DNA of 64,000 nt from Phycisphaerales bacterium (GCA_020845755.1 JADLFE010000061.1:1-64000); one strand, 5' to 3'; positions 18,902 to 29,255 are shown, numbered from the stretch's first letter. Made by a program: numbers and translations. The notes: generated by a model not told the origin, from the sequence alone.

Positions 18902-19834
18902 CTACGCCACCCGGTCGTCGCGCACGCTGTTCACCTGCGTGCCCTCGCCCGCCACGCCCGCCGAACCGTCGAGCATCTCCGCCGTCTCGGACGAGAATTC
19001 CTCGGACGGTGCCGCCTCTCGCGGACGCTGCCGCAGTGAGATCTCAAGTCGCTTCGTCAACTGCTCGGTCAACTCTTCGTGCGTCATCGGCCCGCTCAGC
19101 CTCCCACGCTCCGCGATCCGGATCGCGCCCGTCTCCTCGCTCACCACCACCACCAGCGCGTCGCACTCCTTCGTCAGACCCACCGCGGCCCGGTGACGCG
19201 AGCCCAACTTCGCGTCGGGCATGTCGGTCGGCTCGGCCAGCGGAAACTGCACGTTCGCGCTGTACACACGCCGCCCACGGACAATCACGCCCAGGTCGTG
19301 CAACGCCCCGCCGGGAAAGAAGATGCTCTGCAGCAGACGCGACGATACCTCCGCGTTCAGCACCGTCCCGCCCTCGACCGCGTCGTCCAGCCCGACCTGT
19401 CGTTCGATCGCAACCAGCGCGCCGAATCGCGCCTTCGAAAGATACGCGCACGCCTCCACGATCTCGTCAACCACGAAGTCGATGTCCGATCGCGTGCCGC
19501 GGAAGAACGGCGTCTCACCCAGCCGCACCAGGGCGCGACGCAACTCCGGCTGGAAGATCACGATCAGGCCCACCGCCACCAGTGCCAGAAAACGGTCGTA
19601 CAGCAGGCTCAGACGCTGGAACGTGTCGGTCCCGCCCAAGATGCGCGAGATCACCAGCATCCCAACCAGCAGCACCAGCAACCCCTTCAACGCGCCGGCT
19701 GCCCTGGTTCCCTGCACGAACCGGACGATCGCGTAGACCACGATCCAGATGACGATGAACTCGGTCACCACGACCGCGGGCTGATACGCCGCCACACGCT
19801 GGAAGAGATCCTGGATTGGCCCGAACAACTGCAC
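18902..19834 (-). CDS. cdaA: Membrane diadenylate cyclase CdaA (DisA_N domain)
   Basis: CdaA makes cyclic di-AMP from two ATP at the inner membrane. The 310-residue protein has three N-terminal helices (about 22-45, 50-70, 80-97) and then the DAC domain. The R-H-R motif is intact (G-S-R-H-R-A-A, about 210-216), as is S-E-E-T-G-A-I. The usual H-D-G-A motif reads H-D-L-G (about 179-182): the Asp is kept but Gly-Ala is replaced by Leu-Gly. The start is GTG with GGGGAG 9 nt upstream. A Ser/Glu-rich C-terminal tail extends beyond the usual end. Confidence 0.87.
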   Translation of the reverse strand: MQLFGPIQDLFQRVAAYQPAVVVTEFIVIWIVVYAIVRFVQGTRAAGALKGLLVLLVGMLVISRILGGTDTFQRLSLLYDRFLALVAVGLIVIFQPELRRALVRLGETPFFRGTRSDIDFVVDEIVEACAYLSKARFGALVAIERQVGLDDAVEGGTVLNAEVSSRLLQSIFFPGGALHDLGVIVRGRRVYSANVQFPLAEPTDMPDAKLGSRHRAAVGLTKECDALVVVVSEETGAIRIAERGRLSGPMTHEELTEQLTKRLEISLRQRPREAAPSEEFSSETAEMLDGSAGVAGEGTQVNSVRDDRVA

Positions 19835-19949
19835 GCGTGCGATCTCCCCGCGCCCCGTCTCCCGTGCTCATGATCCGGCGCTCGGGCGCCCGTTGCCCAA
19901 CGCCCGGCGATCACCCATGAAGCCTAGCATCCCAACGCCCGGAGCGCCC

Positions 19950-20234
19950 ATGCCGTACACCGTCGTTGAGTTCCAGGAAACTCCCAATCCGAACGCCATC
20001 AAGTGCGTCCTCGACCGGGACGTCGCCGCGGCTCCACGCTCGTACTTCTCGAAGGAACAGGGCGCGTCGGACCCACTCGCGTCCAGCCTCTTCGCCCTCG
20101 AGGGCGTTACCAACGTGCTCATCCTCGGGAACTTCGTGACCGTCTCCAAGTCGCCCGGCGCATCGTGGAAGTCCCTCAAGGCCGGCGTGGAACGCGCGCT
20201 CAAGGCGGCAACGGAACCCGATGCCGCCCGCTAA
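19950..20234 (+). CDS. NifU N-terminal (Nfu_N) domain protein
   Basis: The 94-residue product matches the Nfu/NifU N-terminal domain: E-T-P-N-P-N-A-I-K-C near the start, then D-P-L-A-S-S-L-F-A-L-E-G-V-T-N-V and F-V-T-V-S-K. It lacks the Cys-x2-Cys Fe-S scaffold domain that usually follows in Nfu proteins. The ATG at 19950 follows CGGAG; the open frame extends upstream to 19893. Its 3' end overlaps mutY by 14 bp, a protein that itself carries a 4Fe-4S cluster. A link through cluster assembly is possible but unproven. Confidence 0.8.
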   Translation: MPYTVVEFQETPNPNAIKCVLDRDVAAAPRSYFSKEQGASDPLASSLFALEGVTNVLILGNFVTVSKSPGASWKSLKAGVERALKAATEPDAAR

Positions 20235-21303
20235 GGCACACCCCAATCTGGAATTCGTCCGACGGGTCGTCCGCTGGTTCCGCGCCGCCGCACGCCCACT
20301 CCCCTGGAGAATCTCCCCGCGCGATCCCTATCGATCGCTGGTCTCCGAGTTCATGCTCCAGCAGACCCAGGTCGCCCGAGTGCTCGAGAAGTTCGACGCC
20401 TTCATCGATCGCTTCCCGACGCTCCTCCATCTGGCGAACGCCGATGAGCGCGATGTGCTGGCGTCCTGGTCCGGGCTGGGTTACTACCGCCGTGCCCGCC
20501 TTCTGCATGCCGCGGTCAGGTCGATCGTGGATTCGCATGATGGACGCGTGCCCCGCGACGTCGATGCGCTCATGTCTCTCCCCGGGCTCGGGCGCTACAC
20601 CGCCGGCGCGATCGCGTCCATCGTGTTCGGAAACGCCGCGCCGATCGTCGACGGCAACGTCGCTCGCGTTCTCCTCCGGATCTCCGCCAAGCCCATGTCG
20701 ACGGACAAGGCGATGGCTTGGGCGTGGAAGCAGTCCGAGCGATTGGCGACGCTGGCGTACGAACAGGGCGTGGTGGGGCCGTTCAACGAAGGTCTGATGG
20801 AATTGGGCGCGACGATCTGCACGCCCGGCACGCCCCGCTGTGGATCGTGCCCGATCGCGCCGTCCTGCCAGGCCAGAGCCAGGGGCGTGCAGGGCTTGAT
20901 CCCCAGGCCCAAGGCCAAGGCGGCCCAGAAGAAACTGGTGTGCGAGGTCGTCGTCGTCTCGGACCCCCGGGGCCGCCTCTTGGTGGAACGCCGCACGCTC
21001 CGCGGAAAATCCGGCGGCATGTGGGGCGGCCTGTGGCAAGCACCGACGCACGAGCACGCGGGCGATGTCACGCCGCGCGGCCTGGCGGGGCTGCTCGAAC
21101 TCCCGCCCGTGCGCATCGGCAAAGTCACGCTCGAGTTTGAGCACCTGACGACCCACCGCCGCGTCCTCTTCCGTGTCAGACACGCCCGCGTACCCGACGC
21201 CGACACGCTGGCCTGGCCCGACCGCGAACGCCGATGGATCTCTCGGGAAGACGCGGCGGGGCTGGCGCTCTCGAATCCGCAGCGGCGGATTCTCCTCGGC
21301 TGA
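20221..21303 (+). CDS. mutY: A/G-specific adenine glycosylase MutY
   Basis: MutY removes adenine mispaired with 8-oxoguanine. The 360-residue product has the HhH motif (L-P-G-L-G-R-Y-T-A-G-A), the catalytic Asp region V-D-G-N-V-A-R-V (about 143-150), and the Fe-S loop Cys200-x6-Cys207-x2-Cys210-x5-Cys216. A C-terminal NUDIX-like 8-oxoG recognition domain follows from about 238. The length is normal for the family. The start overlaps the preceding NifU-N gene. Confidence 0.95.
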   Translation: MPPAKAHPNLEFVRRVVRWFRAAARPLPWRISPRDPYRSLVSEFMLQQTQVARVLEKFDAFIDRFPTLLHLANADERDVLASWSGLGYYRRARLLHAAVRSIVDSHDGRVPRDVDALMSLPGLGRYTAGAIASIVFGNAAPIVDGNVARVLLRISAKPMSTDKAMAWAWKQSERLATLAYEQGVVGPFNEGLMELGATICTPGTPRCGSCPIAPSCQARARGVQGLIPRPKAKAAQKKLVCEVVVVSDPRGRLLVERRTLRGKSGGMWGGLWQAPTHEHAGDVTPRGLAGLLELPPVRIGKVTLEFEHLTTHRRVLFRVRHARVPDADTLAWPDRERRWISREDAAGLALSNPQRRILLG

Positions 21304-21498
21304 GTGGTCCTGAGCCGACAGGGTGGCGTGATCATGCCGCCCGGCGCGATCCGACGCGGCCCGACTTCGCATTGCACACACCTGCACAGCACGAACGGCA
21401 CGATACTCTCGTGTTTCGATCTCGCCGCCACCCGACCCGGCGACGCTCGACCACACGACAACTCCACCACGTCCGGTGGCCTGGGTCTACCCTTCCCC

Positions 21499-22230
21499 GT
21501 GCTGCTGTGCGTCCTCATGCCCGTCTTTAACGAATCGCGCCTCCTCTCCAAGGTGATCGAGCGATTCGACGCCGTGCCTCCGCCGCACGGTCTGGAGCGG
21601 CGGCTGGTGATTGTCGATGACGGCTCATCGGACTCAACACCCGATCTGGTCCGCCAGTTGGCGTCCAGACCCGACGTCGTGACGCGCCTGCACGAGAAAA
21701 ACCAGGGCAAGGGAGCGGCGGTCCGCACCGCCTGGCGCGCGGCGCTCGACGCCGGCGCCGACATCATCCTCATCCACGACGCCGACCTGGAATACGACCC
21801 CGCCGACCACGCCGATCTGCTCGCCCCGATCATCGACGCCCGCGCCGACGCCGTCATCGGCTCCCGCTTCCTCGGCGCCACCCACCGCGTGCTCTACTAC
21901 TGGCACTCCGTCGCCAATCGGTTCATCACCACCGCGAGCAACATGCTCACCAACCTCAACCTTACCGATATCGAGTGCTGCTCCAAGGCCCTGACGCGCC
22001 GGGCCGCCGAGAGGATCACCATCGAAGAAGACCGCTTCGGGCTGGAGCCCGAGATCGTCGCCAAACTCGCGCGTTTGAGCCTTCCTGGGCCCGACGCCAC
22101 GGACCACCCGGCACGCATCTACGAAGTCCCCGTCACCTACGCCGGCAGAACCTACGCCGAGGGCAAGAAGATCACCTGGCGTGACGGCGTGTCGGCGCTC
22201 CGCTGCATCCTGAAGTATGGAATGCGGTGA
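21499..22230 (+). CDS. Family 2 glycosyltransferase
   Basis: The GT-A fold signature is clear: V-L-M-P-V-F-N-E at the start, V-D-D-G-S-S-D-S-T (about 39-47), and the metal-binding D-A-D-L-E-Y (about 94-99). The sequence ends with the K-I-T-W-R-D-G type tail seen in DPM1/polyprenyl-phosphate glycosyltransferases that lack a membrane part. I chose GTG at 21499 since it puts V-L-L-C-V-L-M-P at the N-terminus as in relatives. The frame is open back to 21304 (ATG at 21334), and no ribosome site is strong. The product is probably a polyprenyl-phosphate sugar or a surface glycan. Confidence 0.82.
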   Translation: MLLCVLMPVFNESRLLSKVIERFDAVPPPHGLERRLVIVDDGSSDSTPDLVRQLASRPDVVTRLHEKNQGKGAAVRTAWRAALDAGADIILIHDADLEYDPADHADLLAPIIDARADAVIGSRFLGATHRVLYYWHSVANRFITTASNMLTNLNLTDIECCSKALTRRAAERITIEEDRFGLEPEIVAKLARLSLPGPDATDHPARIYEVPVTYAGRTYAEGKKITWRDGVSALRCILKYGMR

Positions 22231-22312
22231 TGCACGCCACAGACCCGGCTTCGGGTCCGTGCGCTCCCGCGCGACACCTCTCCCGTGCCGTGGTTCCGCT
22301 ATCCTCTCACGC

Positions 22313-23149
22313 GTGCCCAACGAAGATCGCAAACCCGATGGAACTCCATCCGACGTGACCCCCGACTCCGCGGCCAAGGTACCGGGGGTTGCGCCCGCCG
22401 CCAGCGCCGGTGACATCGCCAGACGCCTCGGTCCGGTCGCCTTCCTCGGCGTGTGGTCGGCCTTCATCCCCGCGCTGGGATCGATCTTCCTCTTTCGATA
22501 CATGGATTCGCTCGGCGCCTGGCTCCACTCCCACGAATCCCTCGGTGTCGTCTTCTATGCCGTTGGTTTCGCCATCCTCGCCGGCCTCGCCCTCCTCCCG
22601 ACCTACGCCTCCGCGATTCTGGGCGGCTGGGCCTTCGGCATGATCCTCGGCTATCCCGCGGCGCTGGTGGGCTTCCTCGGCGGTTCGCTCATCGGTTACG
22701 CCGTCGCCAAGCCCACCGCGGGCGAGCGCGTGATCAAGTTGATCGACGAGCGACCCAAGTGGAAGGTCGTCCGCAAAGCACTCTTGGAGAGCGGCTTTGC
22801 CCGCATGCTCCTCATCATCACCCTGCTCCGCCTCCCGCCCAACTCGCCCTTTGCGATCACCAACCTCGTTCTCGCCTCCGTCCGGGTTCCCCTGGGCGTC
22901 TACGTCCTGGGAACCCTGCTGGGCATGGCGCCCCGCACCGGCATCGTGCTCTACATCGCCACCCAGATCAGCCAGAAGTTCAGCGAGCACGCCAAGGACG
23001 CCGCAAAGGCCGACAAGCCCTGGTGGTTCATCGTCGCGGGCGTCGTGCTGTCGATCGTGGCGCTCGTCGTCATCGGCTTCATCGCCAATCGCGCGCTCGA
23101 AAAGGTGACCAGCGAACACAAGGGCGTCGGCATCGAGGCGGAGGATTAG
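22313..23149 (+). CDS. VTT-domain (TVP38/DedA-like) membrane protein
   Basis: The product of about 278 residues has five to six hydrophobic segments. The VTT core shows I-L-G-G-W-A-F-G-M-I-L-G and the conserved G-x-x-x-G/A stretch, a cytosolic R-F-like L-L-R-L-P-P-N-S-P-F segment, and a C-terminal helix. VTT proteins are membrane scramblase/transport-like proteins of mostly unknown substrate. GTG at 22313 fits a soluble polar lead of about 40 residues; an ATG at 22217 lies within the previous gene and is unlikely. Confidence 0.78.
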   Translation: MPNEDRKPDGTPSDVTPDSAAKVPGVAPAASAGDIARRLGPVAFLGVWSAFIPALGSIFLFRYMDSLGAWLHSHESLGVVFYAVGFAILAGLALLPTYASAILGGWAFGMILGYPAALVGFLGGSLIGYAVAKPTAGERVIKLIDERPKWKVVRKALLESGFARMLLIITLLRLPPNSPFAITNLVLASVRVPLGVYVLGTLLGMAPRTGIVLYIATQISQKFSEHAKDAAKADKPWWFIVAGVVLSIVALVVIGFIANRALEKVTSEHKGVGIEAED

Positions 23150-23176
23150 CGGCCCAGCGCCGCGGGCAGGTCATCC

Positions 23177-23557
23177 ATGGATGCGTTCGGTCCCAGGCTT
23201 CCCGCGGCTCAACTCCGCAGCGATCGCAAGATCGGAACCTGGCTCCTCGTCGGGTACATCGCCGCGTTCCTCGCCGCCGCCGGCCTCGCCCAACTCGCCG
23301 GTGGAAAGGTCTTCGCCCTCACCCTCGTCGCCGTCATCCCCATGACCCTCCCCGTCGGCCTCATCTGGGCCATGAGCCGCCGCCACAAAGACCTCGCCAG
23401 ACGTGTCGCCGCCCACCACGGCCTGCTCTGCCCCGATTGCGAGTACCCGCTCGATCACCGCGATTCCGATCGCTGCCCGGAATGCGGACGGCAGGCCAGC
23501 GACGAGCAGGTTCGGGCAGCCTGGATCGACGCCGGACTCTTTGAGGTAAAACCCTGA
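23177..23557 (+). CDS. Small membrane protein with C-terminal zinc ribbon
   Basis: The 126-residue product has two hydrophobic segments (about 21-42 and 46-66) followed by a zinc ribbon (C-P-D-C-E-Y ... C-P-E-C-G-R, about 87-108). It is the mirror image of 9215-9715, where the ribbon comes first. Function unknown. It follows the VTT gene by 27 bp and may be co-transcribed. Confidence 0.65.
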   Translation: MDAFGPRLPAAQLRSDRKIGTWLLVGYIAAFLAAAGLAQLAGGKVFALTLVAVIPMTLPVGLIWAMSRRHKDLARRVAAHHGLLCPDCEYPLDHRDSDRCPECGRQASDEQVRAAWIDAGLFEVKP

Positions 23558-23658
23558 TGTGAATTCAGATTGCCGGAATGAGATTGGTTTGTGAACATAG
23601 CCCGCTTCCCTTGGCCCTTGAGTCGATAGGTCCGGATGGACCTCATGGAGTTAATGAC

Positions 23659-25908
23659 ATGAATCGCAGCCGTGCTCTTCGTCGCTTGTCCGGTCGTCCG
23701 TACGGATCCCTGAGCACTCTTTGCGAGGCGCTCGATCCGCGGATGCTGCTGTCGACGAACTTCGCCGGCGTCGGGCTGGCGGCCGCGGACTCCGACACTT
23801 ACGCGGCGTGGTCCTATGTCATCGAGGGCTCGGTCAGCGACCAGGGACAGACCACCGCATCCTTCGTCGATTCCGGCGGGCCCAACCCGCCCGTGGCGCT
23901 CGGCGCGATCAACGGCATCACGCTCGCTCGCCTCGGCGGCGGGCGCATGACCATCAACGACAAGGGCTGGATGGACCCCACCCGCCCCGTCGACGACACC
24001 TCCGCCTCTAGCTTCTTCGCCGCGTCCGGCAACGCCGTCGGCTGGACCTACGCCGAATACGTGCAGGACTGGGCCGTCGACGAAGAGTTCTTCCTCTTCG
24101 TCGAGCGTCCCACGGCGGCGACGATCACCGACCTCTCCGGCTCCTGGAACTTCCTCTGGATCGGCACCACAACCGTCGCCGACGATTTCGAGGCCTTCAT
24201 CGCCGAGGGAAGCGCCGCCGTCAGTGGCACCACCATCTCCTTCAACTCTCTCGCCGGCGACGACGACCTCGGCGGCGCCTTCGACGTCACGATCAGCGGC
24301 GTGACGACCGAGGGCAAGATCACCCTCGCCGAGGATCCCGAGACGGTCATGTACCTCAACTCCGCCAAGAACTTCATCGTCTTTGCCACCGGCGGGCCCG
24401 CAACAACCGACCCCGGCATCGGCATCATGTACCGCGCCGCCACGCCCACCACCCAGAACATCGTCGGTACCTACCGCTGGACCCTCGACGACAACGACGA
24501 CTCCGGCCAGAACTTCGATGAAACCGGCGGCGGCGGCAACGAGGACGGCGTCCTCAACATCAAGAACGACGGCTCCTTCACCCTCGTCGGCTCCTCCTCC
24601 TACGACGACGGCTACAGCGACGACGACTCCGGCAAGACCGAACGCTCCGGCACATGGACCATCCAATCCGGCCGCCTCGTCCTCACCACCACCGACGACA
24701 TCAACAACATCTCCACCGCGTCCTTCATCCTCGCCGCCGACGGCAACACCCTCATTTCGAGCTCGGGCGACGACTCCGAGGCCTACCTCAGCATCGCCAC
24801 CCGCGTCATCCCCACCAGCGTCACCTCCGACACAGGCAACGCCGTCGCCTCCTACGCTTCGCTCGACAATACCGGCCGCCCGCGAATCTTCGAGCTCGGC
24901 GACGACAAGTACTGGCGCGACGTCGACCTCTCCGCCTACGGCCCGGATTCCGTCAGCGACCTCGCCTCCTGGTGCGATGAAGACGACGGGAGCACCTACG
25001 CCGTCGGCGCCGGCGATGACACGACCTACTACTCCCGCGACGACAGCGGCCAGTGGTCGGGCACCAGCCTCACCCAGCTCGTCCCCGGCTCGACCGCCAT
25101 CGTCAGCCAGGTCGAGGTGATGGAAGACGGCACCGGCGACGTCCACATCCTCGGCCTCAACGCCCAGGGGCAAATCGTCCGCTACACCCTCCCCGCCGGC
25201 TCCACCCAGTGGGAGTATCACAACGTCACCGTTGAAGACCTCTCCGCACACGCCGAGGACGTGCCGGTCTTCGTCGGAAACCTCATCTCCTACGACACCT
25301 CGTGGGAGGGCCTCAACCTCGCCGGCGTCGACGCCAGCGGCGACATCTGGTCCATCTGGTGGGCGCCGGGTCTGGGATACTGGCAATCCGACAACCTCAG
25401 CCAAGTCACCGGCGCCAGCGCCATCAACTTCGTCGGAGGGCTCACCGTCTACCTCACCTCCTGGGGCGGCATCAACATCGGCGGCGTCGACGACGCCGGC
25501 GACATCCAGGTCGTCTGGTGGGTTCCTGCCTTCGGCGGCGACTGGGAAATCAGCAACCTCACCGACCAGTTCGGCGGCCCCAGCCTCACGCCAACCTCCG
25601 TCAGCAGCTACAGCTCCTCGTGGGACGGCCTGAATATCGTCGGCTTTGACCAATCCACCGGCGAGGTCAAGGTCTATTGGTGGTCCCCAGGCATGACCGA
25701 CTGGAGCATCACCTCACTCTCCAGCACCGTCGGCATGACCGCCATCGATCCCAGCACCGCGCTCCGCGGCATCGCCGGCGCCGACGACTCCCTCAACGTC
25801 GTCGGACGAAGCGACGACGGTGAGATTGTCCGCTACTACTGGGAGCCCGAGTTCGGCGGCGAGTGGCTCGTCGAGAACCTCGATGACTGCGCGTACGAAG
25901 TGGACTGA
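23659..25908 (+). CDS. LEPR-XLL-type secreted protein with C-terminal propeller-like repeats
   Basis: The 749-residue product begins at an ATG with GGAG upstream. It carries C-E-A-L-D-P-R-M-L-L-S near residue 24, a variant of the L-E-P-R-x-L-L-S segment that marks many planctomycete exported giant proteins. The middle is Asp/Gly-rich. From about residue 390 to the end there are tandem units of about 60 residues with G-L-N-L-A-G-V-D, G-D-I-W-S-I-W-W and W-x-x-x-N-L-S/T motifs, resembling bacterial beta-propeller lectins. Extracellular sugar binding is an inference from the repeat pattern. The long minus-strand frame here is a shadow. Confidence 0.8.
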   Translation: MNRSRALRRLSGRPYGSLSTLCEALDPRMLLSTNFAGVGLAAADSDTYAAWSYVIEGSVSDQGQTTASFVDSGGPNPPVALGAINGITLARLGGGRMTINDKGWMDPTRPVDDTSASSFFAASGNAVGWTYAEYVQDWAVDEEFFLFVERPTAATITDLSGSWNFLWIGTTTVADDFEAFIAEGSAAVSGTTISFNSLAGDDDLGGAFDVTISGVTTEGKITLAEDPETVMYLNSAKNFIVFATGGPATTDPGIGIMYRAATPTTQNIVGTYRWTLDDNDDSGQNFDETGGGGNEDGVLNIKNDGSFTLVGSSSYDDGYSDDDSGKTERSGTWTIQSGRLVLTTTDDINNISTASFILAADGNTLISSSGDDSEAYLSIATRVIPTSVTSDTGNAVASYASLDNTGRPRIFELGDDKYWRDVDLSAYGPDSVSDLASWCDEDDGSTYAVGAGDDTTYYSRDDSGQWSGTSLTQLVPGSTAIVSQVEVMEDGTGDVHILGLNAQGQIVRYTLPAGSTQWEYHNVTVEDLSAHAEDVPVFVGNLISYDTSWEGLNLAGVDASGDIWSIWWAPGLGYWQSDNLSQVTGASAINFVGGLTVYLTSWGGINIGGVDDAGDIQVVWWVPAFGGDWEISNLTDQFGGPSLTPTSVSSYSSSWDGLNIVGFDQSTGEVKVYWWSPGMTDWSITSLSSTVGMTAIDPSTALRGIAGADDSLNVVGRSDDGEIVRYYWEPEFGGEWLVENLDDCAYEVD

Positions 25909-26062
25909 CCCGCGACGCCGCGACATCACGCTCCCTGCGGACCACCGCCCACCGTGAACACCGATGCTACGATCGGTGCCTGTCAGGGTGGCGCGGGCGC
26001 GCCTCAATTCAGATCGCGGCGTCTCAGGGAGGGGCGGGAATCCGGCGTCAAGCCGGGCCCGA

Positions 26063-29000
26063 ATGAGCAGCATGTCCATCGTCGAGGCGGGATTGATCGA
26101 ACCGAAGAACGACAAGAACACATCCGGACCCGCCGGCGCACCTCGCGCCGAGCCCGGGCGTCACATCCGCGTGCGCGGCGCCCGCGAGCACAACCTCAAG
26201 AACATCGACCTCACCATCCCGCGCGATCGCCTCGTCGTCATGACCGGCCTCTCCGGCTCGGGCAAAAGTTCGCTCGCCTTCGACACCATCTTCGCCGAGG
26301 GCCAGCGAAAGTACATGGAGTCGCTGTCGGCCTACGCCCGACAGTTCCTCGATCAACTCAAGAAGCCCGATGTCGACGAGATCGAGGGCATCCCGCCCAC
26401 CATCGCCATCGAGCAACGCTCCGCCAGCGGCAACCCACGCTCCACTGTCGCCACCACCACCGAAATCTACGACTACCTCCGCCTCCTCTTCGCCCGCTGC
26501 GGCACCGCCTACTCCTGGGCGCCCACCAAAGCCAAGAAAGACGGCACGATCAGCGAACGCTCCGGCCTCCCCATCACCGCGATGGGAAGCACCCAGATCG
26601 TCGACGCCGTCATGGACAGGCCCGCCGGCTCGCGCTGCCTCGTGCTCGCGCCCGTCGTCCGCGGGCGAAAGGGCTTCCATCGCGAAGTGCTCGAAGACTT
26701 CGTGCGCCAGGGCTGGGGGCGCGCCCGCGTCAACGGCACCGTCGTCGAACTCCGCGACGTGCTCAAGGAACCCGGCGAGAACCCGCTCAACCTCGGGCGC
26801 TATGAAAAGCACGATGTCTTCGCCGTCGTCGATCGCCTCGTGCTCGGGCCCGACGTGCGCCAGCGCCTCGCCGAATCCGTCGAGAGCGCGATCAAACTCG
26901 CCGACGGCGCCGTGATCGTCTCCTTTGAAGACGCCGCGAGCGCGCCCTCCGGTGGCACCTGGTCCGACACCGCCTACAGCACCAAGTTCGCCGACCCCGA
27001 GCACCCCGAGTACGCCCTCGAAGAACTCTCGCCGCGCCTCTTCAGTTTCAACTCGCCCCACGGCGCCTGCCCCACGTGCGACGGCCTGGGCACCATCGTC
27101 GAGTTCGACGAACGGCTCGTCGTCCCCGATGAAGAGAAGTCCTTCGCCGAGGGCGCCGTCGCCGCGTGGAACAAAAACGGCCCGGTCCGCGCCTGGTTCA
27201 ACCGCAAACTCCGCCGCTTCTGCCGCGATTTCGACGCCAGCTTCGCCGCCCCCTTCCGCTCGCTCAACAAGGAGCAGCGCCGCATCGTTCTCTACGGCAC
27301 CACCCGCGAGGACGCCGCGAAGCACGGCGCGAAGTTCGAGGGTGTCATCCCCAACATCACCGAGTGGTGGAAGACCACCGAGAACCCCGGCGTAAAAGAG
27401 TGGCTCGGCGGGTTCCTCTCGCAGTCGCCCTGCAAAGCCTGCTGCGGCGACCGTCTGCGCGTCGAGGCACTGCACGTCCAACTCAAGAGCACCCACGCCG
27501 CCGACAAGAGGAAGGCGTTCAGCGAGAGCGTCATCGGGCGTCCCTCGCGCGACGGCACGATGCTCAACATCGCCGAACTCTCCCGCCTCAACATCCCCGA
27601 CGCGACCGCCTTCCTCGAAGGGCTCGTGCTCACCAGCGAGCAACGCACCATCGCCGAGCCGATCCTCAAGGAAATCCGTAACCGCCTGCGCTTCCTCACC
27701 GGCGTCGGCCTCGAGTATCTCTCCCTCGACCGCAAGACCGCCACGCTCTCCGGCGGCGAAGCCCAGCGCATCCGCCTGGCCTCGCAGGTCGGGAGCGGAC
27801 TGGTCGGCGCGTGCTATGTCCTCGACGAGCCCACCATCGGCCTTCACCAGCGCGACAACGACCGCCTCATCGCCACCCTCCGCCATCTCGCCGATATCGG
27901 CAACACCGTGCTCGTCGTCGAGCACGACGAGGACATGATCCGCGCCGCCGATCACGTCATCGACGTGGGCCCCGGGCCCGGTATCCACGGCGGGCGGATC
28001 ATCGCCCAGGGAACCATCGACGAGATCACCCTCGTCCCCGCCTCGCTCACCGGGCAATACCTCTCCGGCGCACGCAAGATCGACGTGCCCACCAAGCGCC
28101 GCAAACTTTCGGAGAAGAAGGCCATCGTCGTCAAGGGCGCGCGCGCCAACAACCTCCAGAACGTCGACGTCACCTTCCCGCTCGGCGGGCTCATCTGCGT
28201 CACCGGCGTCTCGGGCTCCGGCAAGAGCACCCTCGTCAACGACATCCTCCTCACCGCCGCGTCACGCGAGATCGACGGCGCCCGCGTCACGCCCGGCCTG
28301 CACGATCGCGTCACCGGCCTGAAGAACGTGCTCCGCGTCATCGAGGTCGATCAGTCGCCCATCGGCCGCACTCCACGCTCTAACCCCGCCACCTACACCG
28401 GCATCTTCGACGACATCCGCAACATCTTCGCACAGGCCAAAGAGTCCAAGATCCGCGGCTACAAGCCCGGGCGTTTCAGTTTCAACGTCGCCGGCGATAA
28501 CGGCGGCGGGCGCTGCGAGGCTTGCCAGGGCCAGGGCCTCAAGAAGATCGAGATGCACTTCCTCCCCGATGTCTACGTCGAGTGCGAAGTCTGCCGCGGC
28601 AAACGCTACAACCGCGAAACGCTCGAAGTCCTCTACCGCGGCAAGAGCATCGCCGACGTCCTCTCCATGACCATCGAAGACGCCAGCAAGTTCTTCGAGA
28701 ACCACCCAAAGGTCCAGCGCTTCGTTCAGTGCCTCCACGATGTCGGCCTCGACTACATCACCCTCGGCCAGCCCTCCACCACCCTCTCCGGCGGCGAGGC
28801 CCAGCGCATCAAACTCGCCACCGAACTCGGCAAGGGCGGAGGAACCAAGAACGACCCCGGCGGCAGCCAATCCACCGGCAGTACCCTCTACATCCTCGAC
28901 GAACCCACCACCGGCCTGCACTTCGAGGATATCCGCAGACTCTGCATCGTCCTCGACCGCCTCGCCGACGCCGGCAACACACTCGTCGTCATCGAGCACA

Positions 29001-29161
29001 ACCTCGACGTCATCAAACGCGCCGATTGGATCATCGACCTGGGCCCCGAGGGCGGCGAGGGCGGCGGACGCGTCATCGCCTCCGGCACGCCCGAAGACAT
29101 CGCCAAGTCCAAAGCCAGCCACACCGGACGCTATCTAAAAAAGGTCTTACAAGTCCGTTGA
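26063..29161 (+). CDS. uvrA: Excinuclease ABC subunit A (UvrA)
   Basis: UvrA is the damage-sensing ATPase of nucleotide excision repair. The product of about 1032 residues has two ABC ATPase modules: Walker [10 protein letters not shown] (about 61) and G-V-S-G-S-G-K-S-T (about 715), with two signatures L-S-G-G-E-A-Q-R-I (about 562 and 908). Zinc-finger cysteines are present (C-P-T-C, C-K-A-C; then C-E-A-C and C-E-V-C). I chose ATG 26063; 26072 is equally possible, and the frame is open back to 25964. A Pro/Lys-rich lead of about 35 residues precedes the conserved core. Confidence 0.96.
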   Translation: MSSMSIVEAGLIEPKNDKNTSGPAGAPRAEPGRHIRVRGAREHNLKNIDLTIPRDRLVVMTGLSGSGKSSLAFDTIFAEGQRKYMESLSAYARQFLDQLKKPDVDEIEGIPPTIAIEQRSASGNPRSTVATTTEIYDYLRLLFARCGTAYSWAPTKAKKDGTISERSGLPITAMGSTQIVDAVMDRPAGSRCLVLAPVVRGRKGFHREVLEDFVRQGWGRARVNGTVVELRDVLKEPGENPLNLGRYEKHDVFAVVDRLVLGPDVRQRLAESVESAIKLADGAVIVSFEDAASAPSGGTWSDTAYSTKFADPEHPEYALEELSPRLFSFNSPHGACPTCDGLGTIVEFDERLVVPDEEKSFAEGAVAAWNKNGPVRAWFNRKLRRFCRDFDASFAAPFRSLNKEQRRIVLYGTTREDAAKHGAKFEGVIPNITEWWKTTENPGVKEWLGGFLSQSPCKACCGDRLRVEALHVQLKSTHAADKRKAFSESVIGRPSRDGTMLNIAELSRLNIPDATAFLEGLVLTSEQRTIAEPILKEIRNRLRFLTGVGLEYLSLDRKTATLSGGEAQRIRLASQVGSGLVGACYVLDEPTIGLHQRDNDRLIATLRHLADIGNTVLVVEHDEDMIRAADHVIDVGPGPGIHGGRIIAQGTIDEITLVPASLTGQYLSGARKIDVPTKRRKLSEKKAIVVKGARANNLQNVDVTFPLGGLICVTGVSGSGKSTLVNDILLTAASREIDGARVTPGLHDRVTGLKNVLRVIEVDQSPIGRTPRSNPATYTGIFDDIRNIFAQAKESKIRGYKPGRFSFNVAGDNGGGRCEACQGQGLKKIEMHFLPDVYVECEVCRGKRYNRETLEVLYRGKSIADVLSMTIEDASKFFENHPKVQRFVQCLHDVGLDYITLGQPSTTLSGGEAQRIKLATELGKGGGTKNDPGGSQSTGSTLYILDEPTTGLHFEDIRRLCIVLDRLADAGNTLVVIEHNLDVIKRADWIIDLGPEGGEGGGRVIASGTPEDIAKSKASHTGRYLKKVLQVR

Positions 29162-29226
29162 AACAACATTCACCGCCCCGCGCTGTAATTCGCTCCCGGT
29201 GTCTGTCATAGTTGAATCGCGGTGGC

Positions 29227-29255
29227 TTGGAGATCGAAATCGGGCGTGGTACACT
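29227..29255 (+). promoter_or_regulatory. Putative sigma-70-type promoter of the mini eCIS-core gene
   Basis: TTGGAG (29227-29232), 17-bp spacer, TACACT (29250-29255). The expected transcript start is about 17 nt before the ATG at 29279, leaving room for AGGAG at about 29266. Confidence 0.5.

Noticed and set aside
23455..25653. 732-residue minus-strand frame opposite the LEPR-XLL protein
   Set aside because: Val/Gly/Asp-rich antisense shadow; the plus strand has the export signal and repeats.
26048..28057. 669-residue minus-strand frame opposite uvrA
   Set aside because: Shadow of uvrA; composition Glu/Gly/Val-biased without motifs.
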